Part shown: in pieces, positions 7,297-16,578 of the stretch
How positions within the stretch are numbered: the first letter of the stretch is position 1
How the letters are laid out: every line of letters starts with the position of its first letter
Assembly (NCBI GenBank): GCA_013178045.1
Contig: JABLXP010000004.1
Coordinates: forward strand, 106,312 to 170,311
Length of the DNA: 64,000 nucleotides
Reading direction: 5' to 3'
DNA from: Bacillota bacterium
Lineage (GTDB): Bacteria > Bacillota > Ch66
The notes under the pieces: model-generated
Told to the model about the DNA's origin: nothing
Database searches by the model: none
What the model saw: the letters and a program-made list of their open reading frames with translations, nothing else
Position numbers and translations under genes: made by a program

Positions 7297-8118
7297 ATGG
7301 ACCATTGGACCCTTCATGAGACGGAAGGGATTAAATATTTTTGCCTCCCCAGCTTCGAACAGACCGGTCTGGTGAAGCATGCCTTTACCACCCGGTGGGG
7401 AGGCCACAGTAGGGAAGAGTTTGCTGATTTCAACCAGGCCTTGCATGTCGGTGATAACCCCGAGGTGGTAGTGGCCAATCGGAAACGGATGGCCCTGGCC
7501 CTGGGGATTAGTCTGGAGGATCTTGTCGTGGGAGAGCAGGTCCACGGTGACCGGGTCGGGGTGGTCACCCGGGCTGACCGTGGTAAAGGGGCCCGCGCGG
7601 AGGTCACGGCGATCCCCGCAACCGACGCCTTGATTACCAACGAACCCGGGGTGGCCCTGGCCACACACCATGCCGATTGTGTTGCGATATTTTTACTGGA
7701 CCCGGTTCGGCGGGCGATTGGGCTGGCTCACGCCGGCTGGAAAGGGACAGCCCTGGAGGTTGGCCGCAAAGCTCTGCTGCGCATGGGAGATCAGTTCGGT
7801 ACCCGGCCGGAAGATTGTTTGGTGGGAATTTCTCCCTCGATTGGTCCCTGCTGCTATGAGGTTGACACGCGAGTGCGCGACCAGTTGCCAGCTTATTTCT
7901 TGACCTGGCCGGGAGTTTTGGTTGATAAAGGTGAGGGGCACTACCAGTTTGACCTCTGGGAGGCCAACCGGCGGTCATTACTCACGCTGGGTGTACCTTA
8001 TACCAACATTTCGGTTAGCCGCCTGTGCACGTGTTGTCATCCTGAAATGTTTTTTTCTTATCGTTTCACGGGTGGACGAACAGGCCGCATGAGTGCTGTA
8101 CTCATGCTCAGAGATTAG
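7297..8118 (+). CDS. pgeF: peptidoglycan-editing factor/YfiH-type purine nucleoside phosphorylase
   Basis: A 273-residue YfiH/DUF152 protein. Motifs include LVVGEQVHGD, THHADCVAIFLLDP, GLAHAGWKGT, SPSIGPCCYEV and CTCCHPEMFFSYR. The His and Cys residues in HADC and CTCCHPE form the zinc/copper site of the family. Characterised relatives act as multi-substrate purine nucleoside phosphorylases/adenosine deaminases, and E. coli PgeF corrects peptidoglycan precursors. A GTG at 7288 is possible, but ATG 7297 sits better behind GGTGAGG. It precedes a two-component system. Confidence 0.9.
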   Translation: MDHWTLHETEGIKYFCLPSFEQTGLVKHAFTTRWGGHSREEFADFNQALHVGDNPEVVVANRKRMALALGISLEDLVVGEQVHGDRVGVVTRADRGKGARAEVTAIPATDALITNEPGVALATHHADCVAIFLLDPVRRAIGLAHAGWKGTALEVGRKALLRMGDQFGTRPEDCLVGISPSIGPCCYEVDTRVRDQLPAYFLTWPGVLVDKGEGHYQFDLWEANRRSLLTLGVPYTNISVSRLCTCCHPEMFFSYRFTGGRTGRMSAVLMLRD

Positions 8119-8155
8119 CCCAATCCTTTACCCGACTACACAAGGAGGGATAAGG

Positions 8156-8866
8156 GTGCCGAAAATTCTGGTTGTAGATGATGAGATTCATATCCTTGAA
8201 CTGGTCAGATTTAATCTGGAGAAAGAGGGTTATCAGGTCGTCGTGGCTACAGACGGGCTGGCGGCGGTGCAGCAAGTATTGTCGGAACGCCCGGATTTAT
8301 TGGTCTTGGATATCATGTTGCCCAAAATGGATGGTCTTGAGGTTTGTCGAACCCTCCGCAGCAATCCCCAATTCGGCGATTTACCGATTATTATGTTAAC
8401 GGCCAAGGGTGAAGAGCGTGATACGGTAATGGGGTTAGAAATGGGCGCCGATGATTACATTAAGAAGCCATTTAGCCCGCGTGAATTGGTGGCTAGGGTT
8501 AAGGCGAGGCTGAGAACGAAGACCGCGCGAGGAGACCGACCGAGCCTGGCCAGTGGCATCCTATCGGTTCAGGATGTGGTTGTGGATACCGAACGCTTTG
8601 AAGTTCTTGTTGACGGACAGCGCCGGGAATTTACCCCGAAGGAATTTGAACTCTTACGGCTATTGATGGCTAATCCAGGTCGAGTATTTACACGCGATGT
8701 GCTGCTAGAAAACATCTGGGGATATGAGTTCTTAGGTGACACCCGGACGGTTGATGTGCATATTCGGCATCTACGCCAGAAGCTGGGTGATGATCCCGCT
8801 TTTCCCCGGTACATTGAAACTATTCGTGGCATTGGGTATAGATTTAAGGAGCAGGCCAATGTTTAA
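8156..8866 (+). CDS. OmpR/PhoB-family response regulator
   Basis: A 236-residue response regulator from GTG 8156 behind CAAGGAGGG. The receiver domain has acidic pocket VVDDE, phosphoacceptor Asp52 in VLDIMLPKMDG, Thr in MLTAKGEE and Lys in DDYIKKPFSPRE. The C-terminal winged helix carries FTPKEFELLRLL and TRTVDVHIRHLRQKL. It resembles PhoB/PhoP, so phosphate starvation control is plausible but not proven: no pst genes are nearby. Its stop overlaps the start of the sensor kinase. Confidence 0.92.
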   Translation: MPKILVVDDEIHILELVRFNLEKEGYQVVVATDGLAAVQQVLSERPDLLVLDIMLPKMDGLEVCRTLRSNPQFGDLPIIMLTAKGEERDTVMGLEMGADDYIKKPFSPRELVARVKARLRTKTARGDRPSLASGILSVQDVVVDTERFEVLVDGQRREFTPKEFELLRLLMANPGRVFTRDVLLENIWGYEFLGDTRTVDVHIRHLRQKLGDDPAFPRYIETIRGIGYRFKEQANV

Positions 8867-10316
8867 AAAGATTTACTGGAAAATCGCTTTGAATAGTGTT
8901 CTGGTTTTTTTACTGCCGCTCAGCGTGGCTTCCTACTTTATTGACCGTCATTTATACGGGATGCTTCTGAACCAGTTGGGCCTGCCGACGGTCCTGGTTC
9001 AGGAATCGATGCGGGATATCCGTTTGTTTGTGGCAGCAGTAATGATTACAACTTTACTGGTGTCGTTTGTCCTGGCTTACCATTTAGCCCGCCGGATGAC
9101 CAGACCGATTCAAGACATGTGTGCTGTCGCCCAGAGCCTGGCCCAGGGCGATCTTGATCAACGCGTCTGGTTTAACCGGGATGATGAATTAGGAGAACTC
9201 GGTAACACGATCAATCTTATGGCTGACCGCCTCAAGGAGATGCTCAGGGACTTTTCCCAGGAAAAGAATAAGATGCAGACTATACTGACCAGCATGGTTG
9301 ACGCGATGATTGCTTTTGACCAGGTTGGACGGGTGATTCTAATTAATAAGGCTGGAGAAGAGGTCTTTAGGGTGCGGGAAGAAGACGCCCTGGGCCGTTA
9401 TGTTTTAGAGGTCATCCGTAACCATGAGCTGGAAGCCAGCATTAAAGAGGTTCTTGAAGAGGGTAACATTGTGAGTAAGGAACTGAAGCTGATTCCAACC
9501 TCCAGCCGAATATATCGGGTGCATATTGGCGCGATCAAATCTGAGGTGAACCGGATCCAGGGGGCGGTGGCGGTCTTCCGAGACATCACAGATGTGCGCA
9601 ATTTTGATCAGATGCGTTCCGAATTCGTCGCCAACGTTTCTCACGAACTAAGAACGCCCCTAACTTCGATCAAGGGGTTTGTGGAAACCCTTATGGATGG
9701 GGCGGCGGAAGACCGGGCCTTGCGGCAGCGGTTTTTGGCCATTATTGAAAGTGAAACTAAACGGCTGAACCGGCTGATTGATGACCTGCTCACTTTGTCC
9801 AGCATCGAATCAAAACAGAGGGAAGTGCAGTTTCGTCCGCTTGACCTAGCTCGACCGGTGAAAAAGGTGGTGGCTATGCTTAATCCGCGGGCGGTGGAGA
9901 AACAGATCACCATTGAGTGCCAGATTCCCGTTGATCTGACGCAAGTCTGGGGAGATGAGGACCTGCTTGGGCAGGTGGTGATCAACCTGATCGATAACGC
10001 GATTAAGTACACTGCGCCCGGCGGAAAGATTATCCTTAAGGCAGCTGCAAACCAGGACGAGGTGATTGTCCAGGTGGTTGATAACGGAATTGGTATTCCT
10101 GCTAATAGCCTAAACCGACTATTTGAACGCTTCTACCGGGTGGACAAGGCCCGGTCGAGGGAACTGGGCGGGACTGGCCTGGGGCTGGCGATTGTTAAAC
10201 ACATTGTCGAGTCCCATGGCGGGAGAGTTTGGGTCGAAAGTGAGATGGGACAGGGTAGCACCTTTAGCTTTACGCTTAGAGCAGTGGAGGGATCAATGGC
10301 CAATGGCGTACATTAG
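8859..10316 (+). CDS. PhoR-like sensor histidine kinase
   Basis: A 485-residue membrane kinase starting at ATG 8859, overlapping the response regulator by 8 nt. Order: TM1 (~8-28), a short external loop, TM2 (~48-72), HAMP (~73-125), PAS (~135-235), HisKA with phospho-accepting His262 in NVSHELRTPLTSIKG, and HATPase with N box VINLIDNAIKYT, G1 DNGIGIP and G2 GGTGLGLAIVKHI. The external loop is only ~20 residues, so signals may be sensed in the membrane or through the PAS domain. It pairs with the preceding regulator. Confidence 0.92.
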   Translation: MFKKIYWKIALNSVLVFLLPLSVASYFIDRHLYGMLLNQLGLPTVLVQESMRDIRLFVAAVMITTLLVSFVLAYHLARRMTRPIQDMCAVAQSLAQGDLDQRVWFNRDDELGELGNTINLMADRLKEMLRDFSQEKNKMQTILTSMVDAMIAFDQVGRVILINKAGEEVFRVREEDALGRYVLEVIRNHELEASIKEVLEEGNIVSKELKLIPTSSRIYRVHIGAIKSEVNRIQGAVAVFRDITDVRNFDQMRSEFVANVSHELRTPLTSIKGFVETLMDGAAEDRALRQRFLAIIESETKRLNRLIDDLLTLSSIESKQREVQFRPLDLARPVKKVVAMLNPRAVEKQITIECQIPVDLTQVWGDEDLLGQVVINLIDNAIKYTAPGGKIILKAAANQDEVIVQVVDNGIGIPANSLNRLFERFYRVDKARSRELGGTGLGLAIVKHIVESHGGRVWVESEMGQGSTFSFTLRAVEGSMANGVH

Positions 10317-10459
10317 CCAGGAAATCTCCAGATATGTATTGTGGGGAAGCGCTTTAATTGTGGGGGGAGATTATCTTTGCCAACCGGCGCTGCGGCTAGT
10401 GCCAGGCCGGACAGGGGCTTAAATCGCTGAGAAGAGCAACTCTCTGGAGGTTGGGACCG

Positions 10460-11431
10460 ATGGGCAAAGTCTCCAGGCTGAAAAGAATCCAAAAAGATAG
10501 ACAGCAGAAGCGGTTACGGCGATTAGGGTTTTTACTGATCAGTACCTTATTATTGGCTAGTATTTTGTGGCTAGGGCTGAGTTGGGTTAAGAAAGCAGTG
10601 CTGGCCTACTTGGTGAAACTGATTGTCGTCTCGGATGGAGTAATTCAGACCACGATACCCGGGGAGGGTCTGGTGATCCTGGACGAGCGAACCGTAACTG
10701 CGCCGGTGAATGGTTTGATAAGAGCGGTTGTAGGTGAGGGGGAACGAACAAGACTTAATGCTGAGTTTGCCCGGTTCAGACCGGTTAGCGGGAATGAAAC
10801 CAGTGAGATTTCTTTACGGGCTCCTCTGGCTGGCATTGTCTGTTATCATCCGGACGGCCTGGAGAATGTCTTGACCCCGCAAGCCTGGGATCAGTTAGAC
10901 CTGAGCAAGATTGAACAATTGCTTGATAAAGCTGGGCAAAAGAGTGCGGCGGGAATTTTTTCTGCCGGGCAGCCAGTGGCTAAAATAATTAATAACCTGA
11001 ATAACCCTCTGTTGCTGGTCCGACTATCGGCAGTTGATGTTCGACTGCCAGCCGTTGGACAAACAGTCTTCCTGCAACTTGACCAGGGAAAGGAAACTCT
11101 CACTGGTGAACTGACTGCCGTCCGTCAGGAACAGGCTGGGGTCCAGATGTTGATTAAACTGAAGGAGTTCCGGTCTGAACTGATTCACCAGCGCCGAGTG
11201 AAGTTGTCATACATCAGTGAACGTTTCACGGGCGTGATTGTCCCGACAACGGCCCTGGTTGAGCGGGATGATGAGAGCGGGGTTTATATTCTTTATAAAG
11301 GGCGGGTAGTCTGGAAGCGGGTTGAGGTGGTTGGTAAGTTGGGCCAAGAGGCGGCAATACGGGGAATTAACCCTGGTACTGAGATCGTCAAAAATGCCAA
11401 TTTAGCTACGGAGGGTCAGATCTTACAGTAA
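10460..11431 (+). CDS. HlyD-like membrane-anchored protein of unknown substrate
   Basis: About 323 residues: a basic N terminus (KRIQKDRQQKRLRRLG), one membrane segment near residues 25-48, then a biotinyl-lipoyl-like beta-rich region resembling HlyD/membrane-fusion adaptors but without the long coiled coil. The in-frame TTG at 10451 is less likely than ATG 10460 behind CTGGAGG. No transporter is adjacent. The gene stands at the head of the yggS-sepF-proC-yggT-divIVA cluster, so a role at the envelope or in cell division is possible. Function unproven. Confidence 0.72.
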   Translation: MGKVSRLKRIQKDRQQKRLRRLGFLLISTLLLASILWLGLSWVKKAVLAYLVKLIVVSDGVIQTTIPGEGLVILDERTVTAPVNGLIRAVVGEGERTRLNAEFARFRPVSGNETSEISLRAPLAGIVCYHPDGLENVLTPQAWDQLDLSKIEQLLDKAGQKSAAGIFSAGQPVAKIINNLNNPLLLVRLSAVDVRLPAVGQTVFLQLDQGKETLTGELTAVRQEQAGVQMLIKLKEFRSELIHQRRVKLSYISERFTGVIVPTTALVERDDESGVYILYKGRVVWKRVEVVGKLGQEAAIRGINPGTEIVKNANLATEGQILQ

Positions 11432-11502
11432 TTCACGCATGTGGGGCAGGAAACGTGTATTCTTTTGTCGAAGAACTATAAAATTTTGGAGGGAGAGCAG
11501 AG

Positions 11503-12213
11503 GTGGATATTGCGCATAATCTAGAGATTGTTCGCCGCAACATCAACCAGGCCGCGTTAAAGAGTGGTCGCCAACCCTCAGAGATCAAGTTGGTCGCTGT
11601 GACCAAGCAGGTAGAGGTAACCAGGATTGAAGAGGCCATTCGGCTTGGGATCACTGCTTTAGGTGAGAATCAGGTGCAAGAACTGGTCGATAAATACAGA
11701 AAGATCACTGCCCCGGTTGAGTGGCACTTGATTGGTACTCTGCAAACAAATAAGGTTAAATATATACTTGATAAAGTAAGGCTGATTCATTCCCTCGATC
11801 GCTGGGCTCTAGCCGAGGAAATTTCCCGTCGAGCAATTCGTTTGGGGAAAGAAATCTCGGTGTTGATCCAGGTGAATGTCGCGGGTGAAGCCACTAAGCA
11901 TGGACTGGAGGTAGCGGTAACTGAGGAGTTCATCCAGGAAGTGGCTAACCTGCCCGGCCTGAAGGTGCTGGGGTTAATGACCATGGCCCCCCAGGTTAAC
12001 GACCCGGAGGAGGTTCGTCCGGTGTTCCGCGAACTTCGCCAACTGGCAGCCAGAATCGCGGGGCGGCAGTTAAAAGGGGTGGCGATGGACTGGCTGTCGA
12101 TGGGAATGACGAACGATTATCTGGTTGCCATTGAAGAAGGTGCTAATCTGGTTCGCATTGGGACCGGTATTTTTGGTGAACGGAATCAGAAGGGAGAGAC
12201 AAAGCGTGAGTAA
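11503..12213 (+). CDS. YggS/PLPBP-family pyridoxal-phosphate homeostasis protein
   Basis: A 236-residue fold-III PLP protein without the second domain of alanine racemase. The PLP Lys is in IKLVAVTKQV, with GENQVQELVDK, WHLIGTLQTNK, MTMAPQ and a C-terminal LSMGMTNDY segment; all are hallmarks of YggS/YlmE. It buffers PLP and affects amino-acid homeostasis. It lies directly upstream of sepF and overlaps its start, the conserved ylmE-sepF arrangement of Gram-positive division clusters. Confidence 0.94.
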   Translation: MDIAHNLEIVRRNINQAALKSGRQPSEIKLVAVTKQVEVTRIEEAIRLGITALGENQVQELVDKYRKITAPVEWHLIGTLQTNKVKYILDKVRLIHSLDRWALAEEISRRAIRLGKEISVLIQVNVAGEATKHGLEVAVTEEFIQEVANLPGLKVLGLMTMAPQVNDPEEVRPVFRELRQLAARIAGRQLKGVAMDWLSMGMTNDYLVAIEEGANLVRIGTGIFGERNQKGETKRE

Positions 12214-12658
12214 GCGGTTTATTGATCGGGTTCTGGGCTTTTTAGGCTACGAGGAGGACGAATTCGAAGCGGAACAGTTACGGGTGAATGAGGAGCAAGT
12301 AAATCCGACGCTACCAACCAAAAAGGGTGGGGCTGTTTTCAGTCTGCATGCCCCGAAGTCAGTCAAAGTGGTAATTGTTGAACCAGGGACGTTTGAGGAG
12401 GCGCAAGGAATAGCGGAACATCTAAAGAACCGTCGTCAGGTTATTATCAATCTGGAGCACGCAGAAAAAGAATTAGCTAAACGGGTAATTGATTTTGTCA
12501 GTGGGGCGACTTACGCCTTGGACGGGACGGTGCAAAAGATTGCCAATGGCGTCTTTTTGTTTGCGCCAGCCAATGTGGATGTTTCCAGTGACTTGCGCGA
12601 TGACATCAAGGAAAGAAACATTCTTTGGGCCAGTATCATGCGGGGGGATAAGAAATGA
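12206..12658 (+). CDS. sepF: cell division protein SepF
   Basis: A 150-residue protein from GTG 12206. The N-terminal amphipathic segment SKRFIDRVLGFLGYEEDE would anchor it to the membrane, followed by a variable linker and the C-terminal SepF core (VVIVEPGTFEEAQGIAEHL, VIINLEHAEKELAKRVIDF, NGVFLFAPANVDV). SepF bundles FtsZ filaments at the septum. The longer open frame from 12125 runs inside yggS and is discarded. The stop overlaps the proC start by ATGA. Confidence 0.95.
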   Translation: MSKRFIDRVLGFLGYEEDEFEAEQLRVNEEQVNPTLPTKKGGAVFSLHAPKSVKVVIVEPGTFEEAQGIAEHLKNRRQVIINLEHAEKELAKRVIDFVSGATYALDGTVQKIANGVFLFAPANVDVSSDLRDDIKERNILWASIMRGDKK

Positions 12659-13473
12659 CCCAACTGTCAGTACGGATTGGGTGCCTGGGCGGAGGGGCCA
12701 TGGGTGAGGCCATTCTGCAGGGATTGTTGCGTAGTCAAATTGTCTCTGCCGAACGGTTATGGGTGAGTGACATCCGGCCGGAACGGCTGACCGCTTTGCG
12801 CGAAAAATACGGGATTAAAGTGTGCGAGCGCAATCAAGAGCTGATTAAGGCTGTTGATGTACTAATTCTGGCCATTAAACCCCAGAGCCTGGCTGAGGTT
12901 CTCCAGGATATCGGTCAGCAAGTTTCGTCTCAACAGTTGGTGATTTCAATTGCGGCGGGTATCGGCCTGGATTTCCTGCAGCGCTTTTTTCCAGCTAATA
13001 CCCCGCTGATTCGCGTGATGCCGAACACCCCAGCTTTGATCGGAGAAGGGGTGTCAGCACTGGCTTTGGGTCAGTTCGCTGGTCCAGAGCATGAAGCCGT
13101 GGGCCGGCAAATCTTTGGGGCTCTCGGTCAGGTGGTAGTCGTGGCTGAACAGATGATGGATGGGGTAACGGGCTTAAGCGGCAGTGGTCCAGCTTACGTT
13201 TTCCTCTTTCTAGAAGCCCTCACGGACGCTGGCGTACGTGTCGGCTTATCACGTGACCTTGCCTTAACCATGGCTACCCAGACAGTAATTGGCGCTGCCC
13301 GACTGGTCCAGGTTACTGGTCAACACCCGGCCGTGCTGAAAGACATGGTGACCTCTCCTGGTGGCACGACAATCGCTGGCTTGCACGTCCTGGAAGAAGG
13401 TAAAATGAGAGGGACGCTGATCAGTGCGGTAGTGGCGGCGACGGAGCGCTCTAAAGAATTGAGTAAGAAATAG
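12655..13473 (+). CDS. proC: pyrroline-5-carboxylate reductase
   Basis: A 272-residue enzyme for the last step of proline synthesis, reducing 1-pyrroline-5-carboxylate with NAD(P)H. It has a Rossmann opening GCLGGGAMGEAILQGLL, the RVMPNTPALIGEGVSAL segment and the C-terminal family signature (MVTSPGGTTIAGLHVLEEG preceded by GLSGSGPAYVFLFLEAL). It overlaps sepF by 4 nt; this position between sepF and yggT is conserved in many Firmicutes and does not imply a division role. Confidence 0.95.
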   Translation: MTQLSVRIGCLGGGAMGEAILQGLLRSQIVSAERLWVSDIRPERLTALREKYGIKVCERNQELIKAVDVLILAIKPQSLAEVLQDIGQQVSSQQLVISIAAGIGLDFLQRFFPANTPLIRVMPNTPALIGEGVSALALGQFAGPEHEAVGRQIFGALGQVVVVAEQMMDGVTGLSGSGPAYVFLFLEALTDAGVRVGLSRDLALTMATQTVIGAARLVQVTGQHPAVLKDMVTSPGGTTIAGLHVLEEGKMRGTLISAVVAATERSKELSKK

Positions 13474-13486
13474 AGGAGGGGGAGGC

Positions 13487-13750
13487 GTGAGTACCCTTGC
13501 CGTATATGTTAATGTTGCTTTTGAAATTCTGATCTGGTTGATCATTGGGCGCTGCTTTCTTTCACTCGTTCCCCATAACCCGAGACAGCCGATCATTCGC
13601 TTTATTTATGACGTGACTGAACCCGTTTTGGCCCCGTTCCGGCGGTTTATCCCAACCATGGGGCCGGGAATTGATTTTTCCCCGTTAATGGCTATTCTTG
13701 TTTTAGGGTTGTTGCAGACAGTTTTAGTTAAAATGTTACTGCGATTTTAA
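13487..13750 (+). CDS. YggT-family membrane protein
   Basis: An 87-residue protein starting at GTG with two membrane segments (residues ~8-28 and ~62-84). Between them is the conserved DVTEPVLAPFRRFIP block of YggT/YlmG proteins. These proteins are linked to division-site and chloroplast nucleoid organisation in other organisms. It lies 13 nt after proC and 19 nt before the U32 peptidase, inside the division cluster. Confidence 0.9.
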   Translation: MSTLAVYVNVAFEILIWLIIGRCFLSLVPHNPRQPIIRFIYDVTEPVLAPFRRFIPTMGPGIDFSPLMAILVLGLLQTVLVKMLLRF

Positions 13751-13769
13751 AATATGGGGGTAATGCAGC

Positions 13770-15722
13770 GTGAACATAACTACGGTGCCATCGACAGTAG
13801 AATTACTGGCCCCGGTTGGTAAGTGGGATGTGTTGGAGACCGTCATTGCTAATGGAGCTGACGCTGTGTATTTAGGCGGAAAGAAGCTGAACATGCGGAT
13901 GTGGCGGTCGGAATTCAATTTTTCCGATGAAGCCCTCCAGGATGCTGTTGCTTATGCTCATGAGCGGGGGAAGAAAGTTTACGTTACCGTCAATAACCTA
14001 TATTTTACTGATGAGTTGAATGAACTAGCGGCCTACCTGGAATCTTTGCACCAGATGGCGGTGGATGCTTTGATTGTCCAGGATATGGCCGTTCCGTATT
14101 TGTGTCAGCAACTTGGTCTTAACATGCCTCTTCATGTCAGTGTTCAGGCTAATACCCATAGCATTGAAGGGGTTAAAGCTCTCCAGGCGATGGGGATCAG
14201 TCGGGTGATTATTTCCAAGGGCTTGTCTCTGGAAGAAGTCTATCAACTGCGACAGGCCACCGGGGTGGAGATCGAGTATTTTATTCACGGCGATATTTGT
14301 GTGGCGCAGACGGGGCTGTGTTACACGAGCAGTTTAATTTTTGGGGAGAGCAGTAATCGCGGGCGGTGCATGAAACCATGCCGCTGGACCTATGATTTGA
14401 TTGATCGCCAAGGCCGACGGATAGACCTGGGTGGCCGGGGACGGTATTTATTGGCCAATAAAGACCTGTGCCTTTATCCTTTCATTCCTGAATTGATTCA
14501 GGCGGGGATTTGTTCATTCAAAATTGAAGGGAGGATGCGTGAAGCGGCTTATCTGGGACCGATCGTGCGCGCTTACCGGGAGGCGATCGACCGTTACCTG
14601 GCTGATCCCGCGGGTTATCGCCTGAACACGGCTGTCTGGAGAGAAATGATCGCTAATCGAGCCCGTGATTTTTCTTCCTGCTACGCGTTCAAGCACCCCG
14701 GCGAGCAAGGAATCGGTTATTCTGGGGAACGGGAACCCAAGTTTCCGACCCGGCCCATCCCCCACCCGACGATTTCCCTCGGGGATGTTGAACAGCTGGC
14801 AAACAGCACGGGATGTACAACTAGTTCTAAACCTGTTTTAGCTGTACGAGTAGGGACGCGGGAAGCAGCGGCCAGAGCGGTGGAAGCGGGAGCGGAAATG
14901 ATCTATGTCGGTGGCGAAGTGCCGACAACAGAGCAAACGGGTTGGGGTGAGCGAGAGTTACGCGAGGCGATTAAGTTAGGTCACCAGCAGGGCTGCCAGG
15001 TGGTGGTCACTACACCACAAATCACGACCCGACGGGAACTGCACGAGTTTGCATATTTGCTGTCCCGCTTGTCCGACCTGGAGGCTGACGGGGTGATGGT
15101 CGGCAACTGGGGAACCCTGTATCTGGCCAGTCAAATGAGTCCAGTACCGATCTATACTGATTATTCGCTGAATGTGACTAACACCGCTACCCTTGATCTG
15201 CTCCGGAAACGCTGGCGGGTTACCCAGGTGACGGTTTCGTTAGAATTAGCCTCCGCTCAGGTGGCCCCTCTGGCCAGCGAGTACCCCGTGGAACTGGTTG
15301 TCCACGGCCAGATAGCGGGGATGGTCATGGATTACTGCCTGCCAGGTGCCCTGCTCGCGGGGTCGACGAAACAAGATCCCTGCCCGCGTCCCTGTCAGGA
15401 TATGGAGTATTTCCTGCGCGATGACTGCGGTCAGGATTACCGGATTGTTGCTGATCAGTATTGCCGTAACCATTTATTAATGCCGTTTGACCTGTGTTTG
15501 CTCCCCTACTTGCCTGAGTGGAGCCAGTTTGGTCTGGCCTCTGTCCGGATCGAGGGGCAGTATTACGATGCGGAAACGGTGGGGCGATTGACCAGAATTT
15601 ACCGGCATAACCTGGACCGGCTGGCGCAAGAGGCTGACGGATACCGTTTGCCATTAAGTGTTTGGACGGAGCTCCAGGAGATTCATCCTCAAGGCTGTAT
15701 GGCGGGAGCCTATAATAAATAG
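13770..15722 (+). CDS. peptidase U32-family protein, duplicated form
   Basis: A 650-residue protein starting at GTG. The N half has the U32 signature as EYFIHGDICVAQTGLCYTSS, followed by NRGRCMKPCRW. The C half repeats the architecture with VELVVHGQIAGMVMDYC and a CPRPCQD motif, so the gene encodes two U32-like units. Family members are reported as collagenases or as hydroxylation factors for rRNA and tRNA (RlhA, TrhP); the latter is more likely for a chromosomal housekeeping copy. It sits between yggT and divIVA. Confidence 0.85.
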   Translation: MNITTVPSTVELLAPVGKWDVLETVIANGADAVYLGGKKLNMRMWRSEFNFSDEALQDAVAYAHERGKKVYVTVNNLYFTDELNELAAYLESLHQMAVDALIVQDMAVPYLCQQLGLNMPLHVSVQANTHSIEGVKALQAMGISRVIISKGLSLEEVYQLRQATGVEIEYFIHGDICVAQTGLCYTSSLIFGESSNRGRCMKPCRWTYDLIDRQGRRIDLGGRGRYLLANKDLCLYPFIPELIQAGICSFKIEGRMREAAYLGPIVRAYREAIDRYLADPAGYRLNTAVWREMIANRARDFSSCYAFKHPGEQGIGYSGEREPKFPTRPIPHPTISLGDVEQLANSTGCTTSSKPVLAVRVGTREAAARAVEAGAEMIYVGGEVPTTEQTGWGERELREAIKLGHQQGCQVVVTTPQITTRRELHEFAYLLSRLSDLEADGVMVGNWGTLYLASQMSPVPIYTDYSLNVTNTATLDLLRKRWRVTQVTVSLELASAQVAPLASEYPVELVVHGQIAGMVMDYCLPGALLAGSTKQDPCPRPCQDMEYFLRDDCGQDYRIVADQYCRNHLLMPFDLCLLPYLPEWSQFGLASVRIEGQYYDAETVGRLTRIYRHNLDRLAQEADGYRLPLSVWTELQEIHPQGCMAGAYNK

Positions 15723-15767
15723 TTTGCGTATAACCTCAATAAGAATCAAGGAGGTATGATTTGGGCG

Positions 15768-16259
15768 ATGCTAACGCCGGTGGACATCTTGAATCAGGAG
15801 TTTCGCAAATCACTGCGGGGATACAATGAGGACGAGGTTGATGCTTTTTTAGAGAAGGTGGGGCGTGATTACGAACGGCTCTACCGCGAAAACCTGGATC
15901 TAAAGGAACAACTTCAGCAGAAGGATAATCAGTTGCAACAATACCGCCAACTGGAGGAGACGCTGCAAAATACTCTGGTGTTAGCCCAGAAATCATCGGA
16001 TGATCTCAAAAGGAACGCGGAAAAAGAAGCCGACCTGATTCTTCGGGAAGCGCGGGCGAAAGCGGAAGAAATGGTGGCTCAGGCCGGGAAAAAGATGGAG
16101 AAGTTATTACAGGAGTATGAGGCATTGCAGCGGCAACTTCAGGTGTATAAAACCCAGTTGCGCTCTTTTCTCAAAGCGCAGTTGGAATTGGTGGACGCCC
16201 AACCGGAGAGCGTGCGGCTGGAACTGGCGGCTGCCCAGGAGGAAGATAAAGTCGTCTAG
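15768..16259 (+). CDS. divIVA: DivIVA-domain cell division/polarity protein
   Basis: A 163-residue protein. MLTPVDILNQEFRKSLRGYNEDEVDAFL is the membrane-curvature-sensing DivIVA N domain; residues ~25-135 are a Gln/Lys/Glu-rich coiled coil. An ATG at 15756 touches the AGGAGG, and family starts match ATG 15768, although its spacing of ~13 nt is long. It would localise to septa and poles and recruit division or sporulation factors. It follows sepF and yggT in the same cluster. Confidence 0.92.
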   Translation: MLTPVDILNQEFRKSLRGYNEDEVDAFLEKVGRDYERLYRENLDLKEQLQQKDNQLQQYRQLEETLQNTLVLAQKSSDDLKRNAEKEADLILREARAKAEEMVAQAGKKMEKLLQEYEALQRQLQVYKTQLRSFLKAQLELVDAQPESVRLELAAAQEEDKVV

Positions 16260-16283
16260 GTTTATTGGCAGGTGGTATGACAA

Positions 16284-16571
16284 GTGATCAGCGAAGTAAG
16301 AACTGTCCCTGGCGGGGTGCAAATCAAAGTCAAGATTCAACCCCGCGCGGCAAAGAACGAGTTAGCCGGCTGGCTTGATGGGATGCTGAAAATTCGCCTG
16401 ACCGCTCCGCCCGTGGACGGAGAGGCCAATGCTGCTTGCGTCCAATTTTTGGCTGAGTTGTTTGCGGTACCGAAGTCGGCGGTGAAGATTGTTAATGGGC
16501 AGACTTCTCGCCATAAAACGATAGAAATCAAAGGGGTAACAGCAGAGTACGTCCATAAACTTAAGGTTTAA
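16284..16571 (+). CDS. DUF167/YggU-family protein
   Basis: A 95-residue protein starting at GTG. The family motifs are KIQPRAAKNELAGWLDGMLKIRL, here as IQPRAAKNELAG and KIRLTAPPVDGEANAAC, and the C-terminal VNGQTSRHKTIEI. The fold is a small alpha/beta domain of unknown function that is widely conserved next to yggT/proC clusters. Nothing is atypical here. It is the last gene of the division cluster. Confidence 0.92.
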   Translation: MISEVRTVPGGVQIKVKIQPRAAKNELAGWLDGMLKIRLTAPPVDGEANAACVQFLAELFAVPKSAVKIVNGQTSRHKTIEIKGVTAEYVHKLKV

Positions 16572-16578
16572 TCTAAAT

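Noticed and set aside
7111..7671. 186-codon minus-strand frame opposite tupC and pgeF
   Set aside because: Antisense to two clear genes and spans their junction.
10123..10422. Plus-strand frame overlapping the end of the sensor kinase
   Set aside because: It lies out of frame within the HATPase domain and has no ribosome site; the remaining gap to 10459 shows nothing else.
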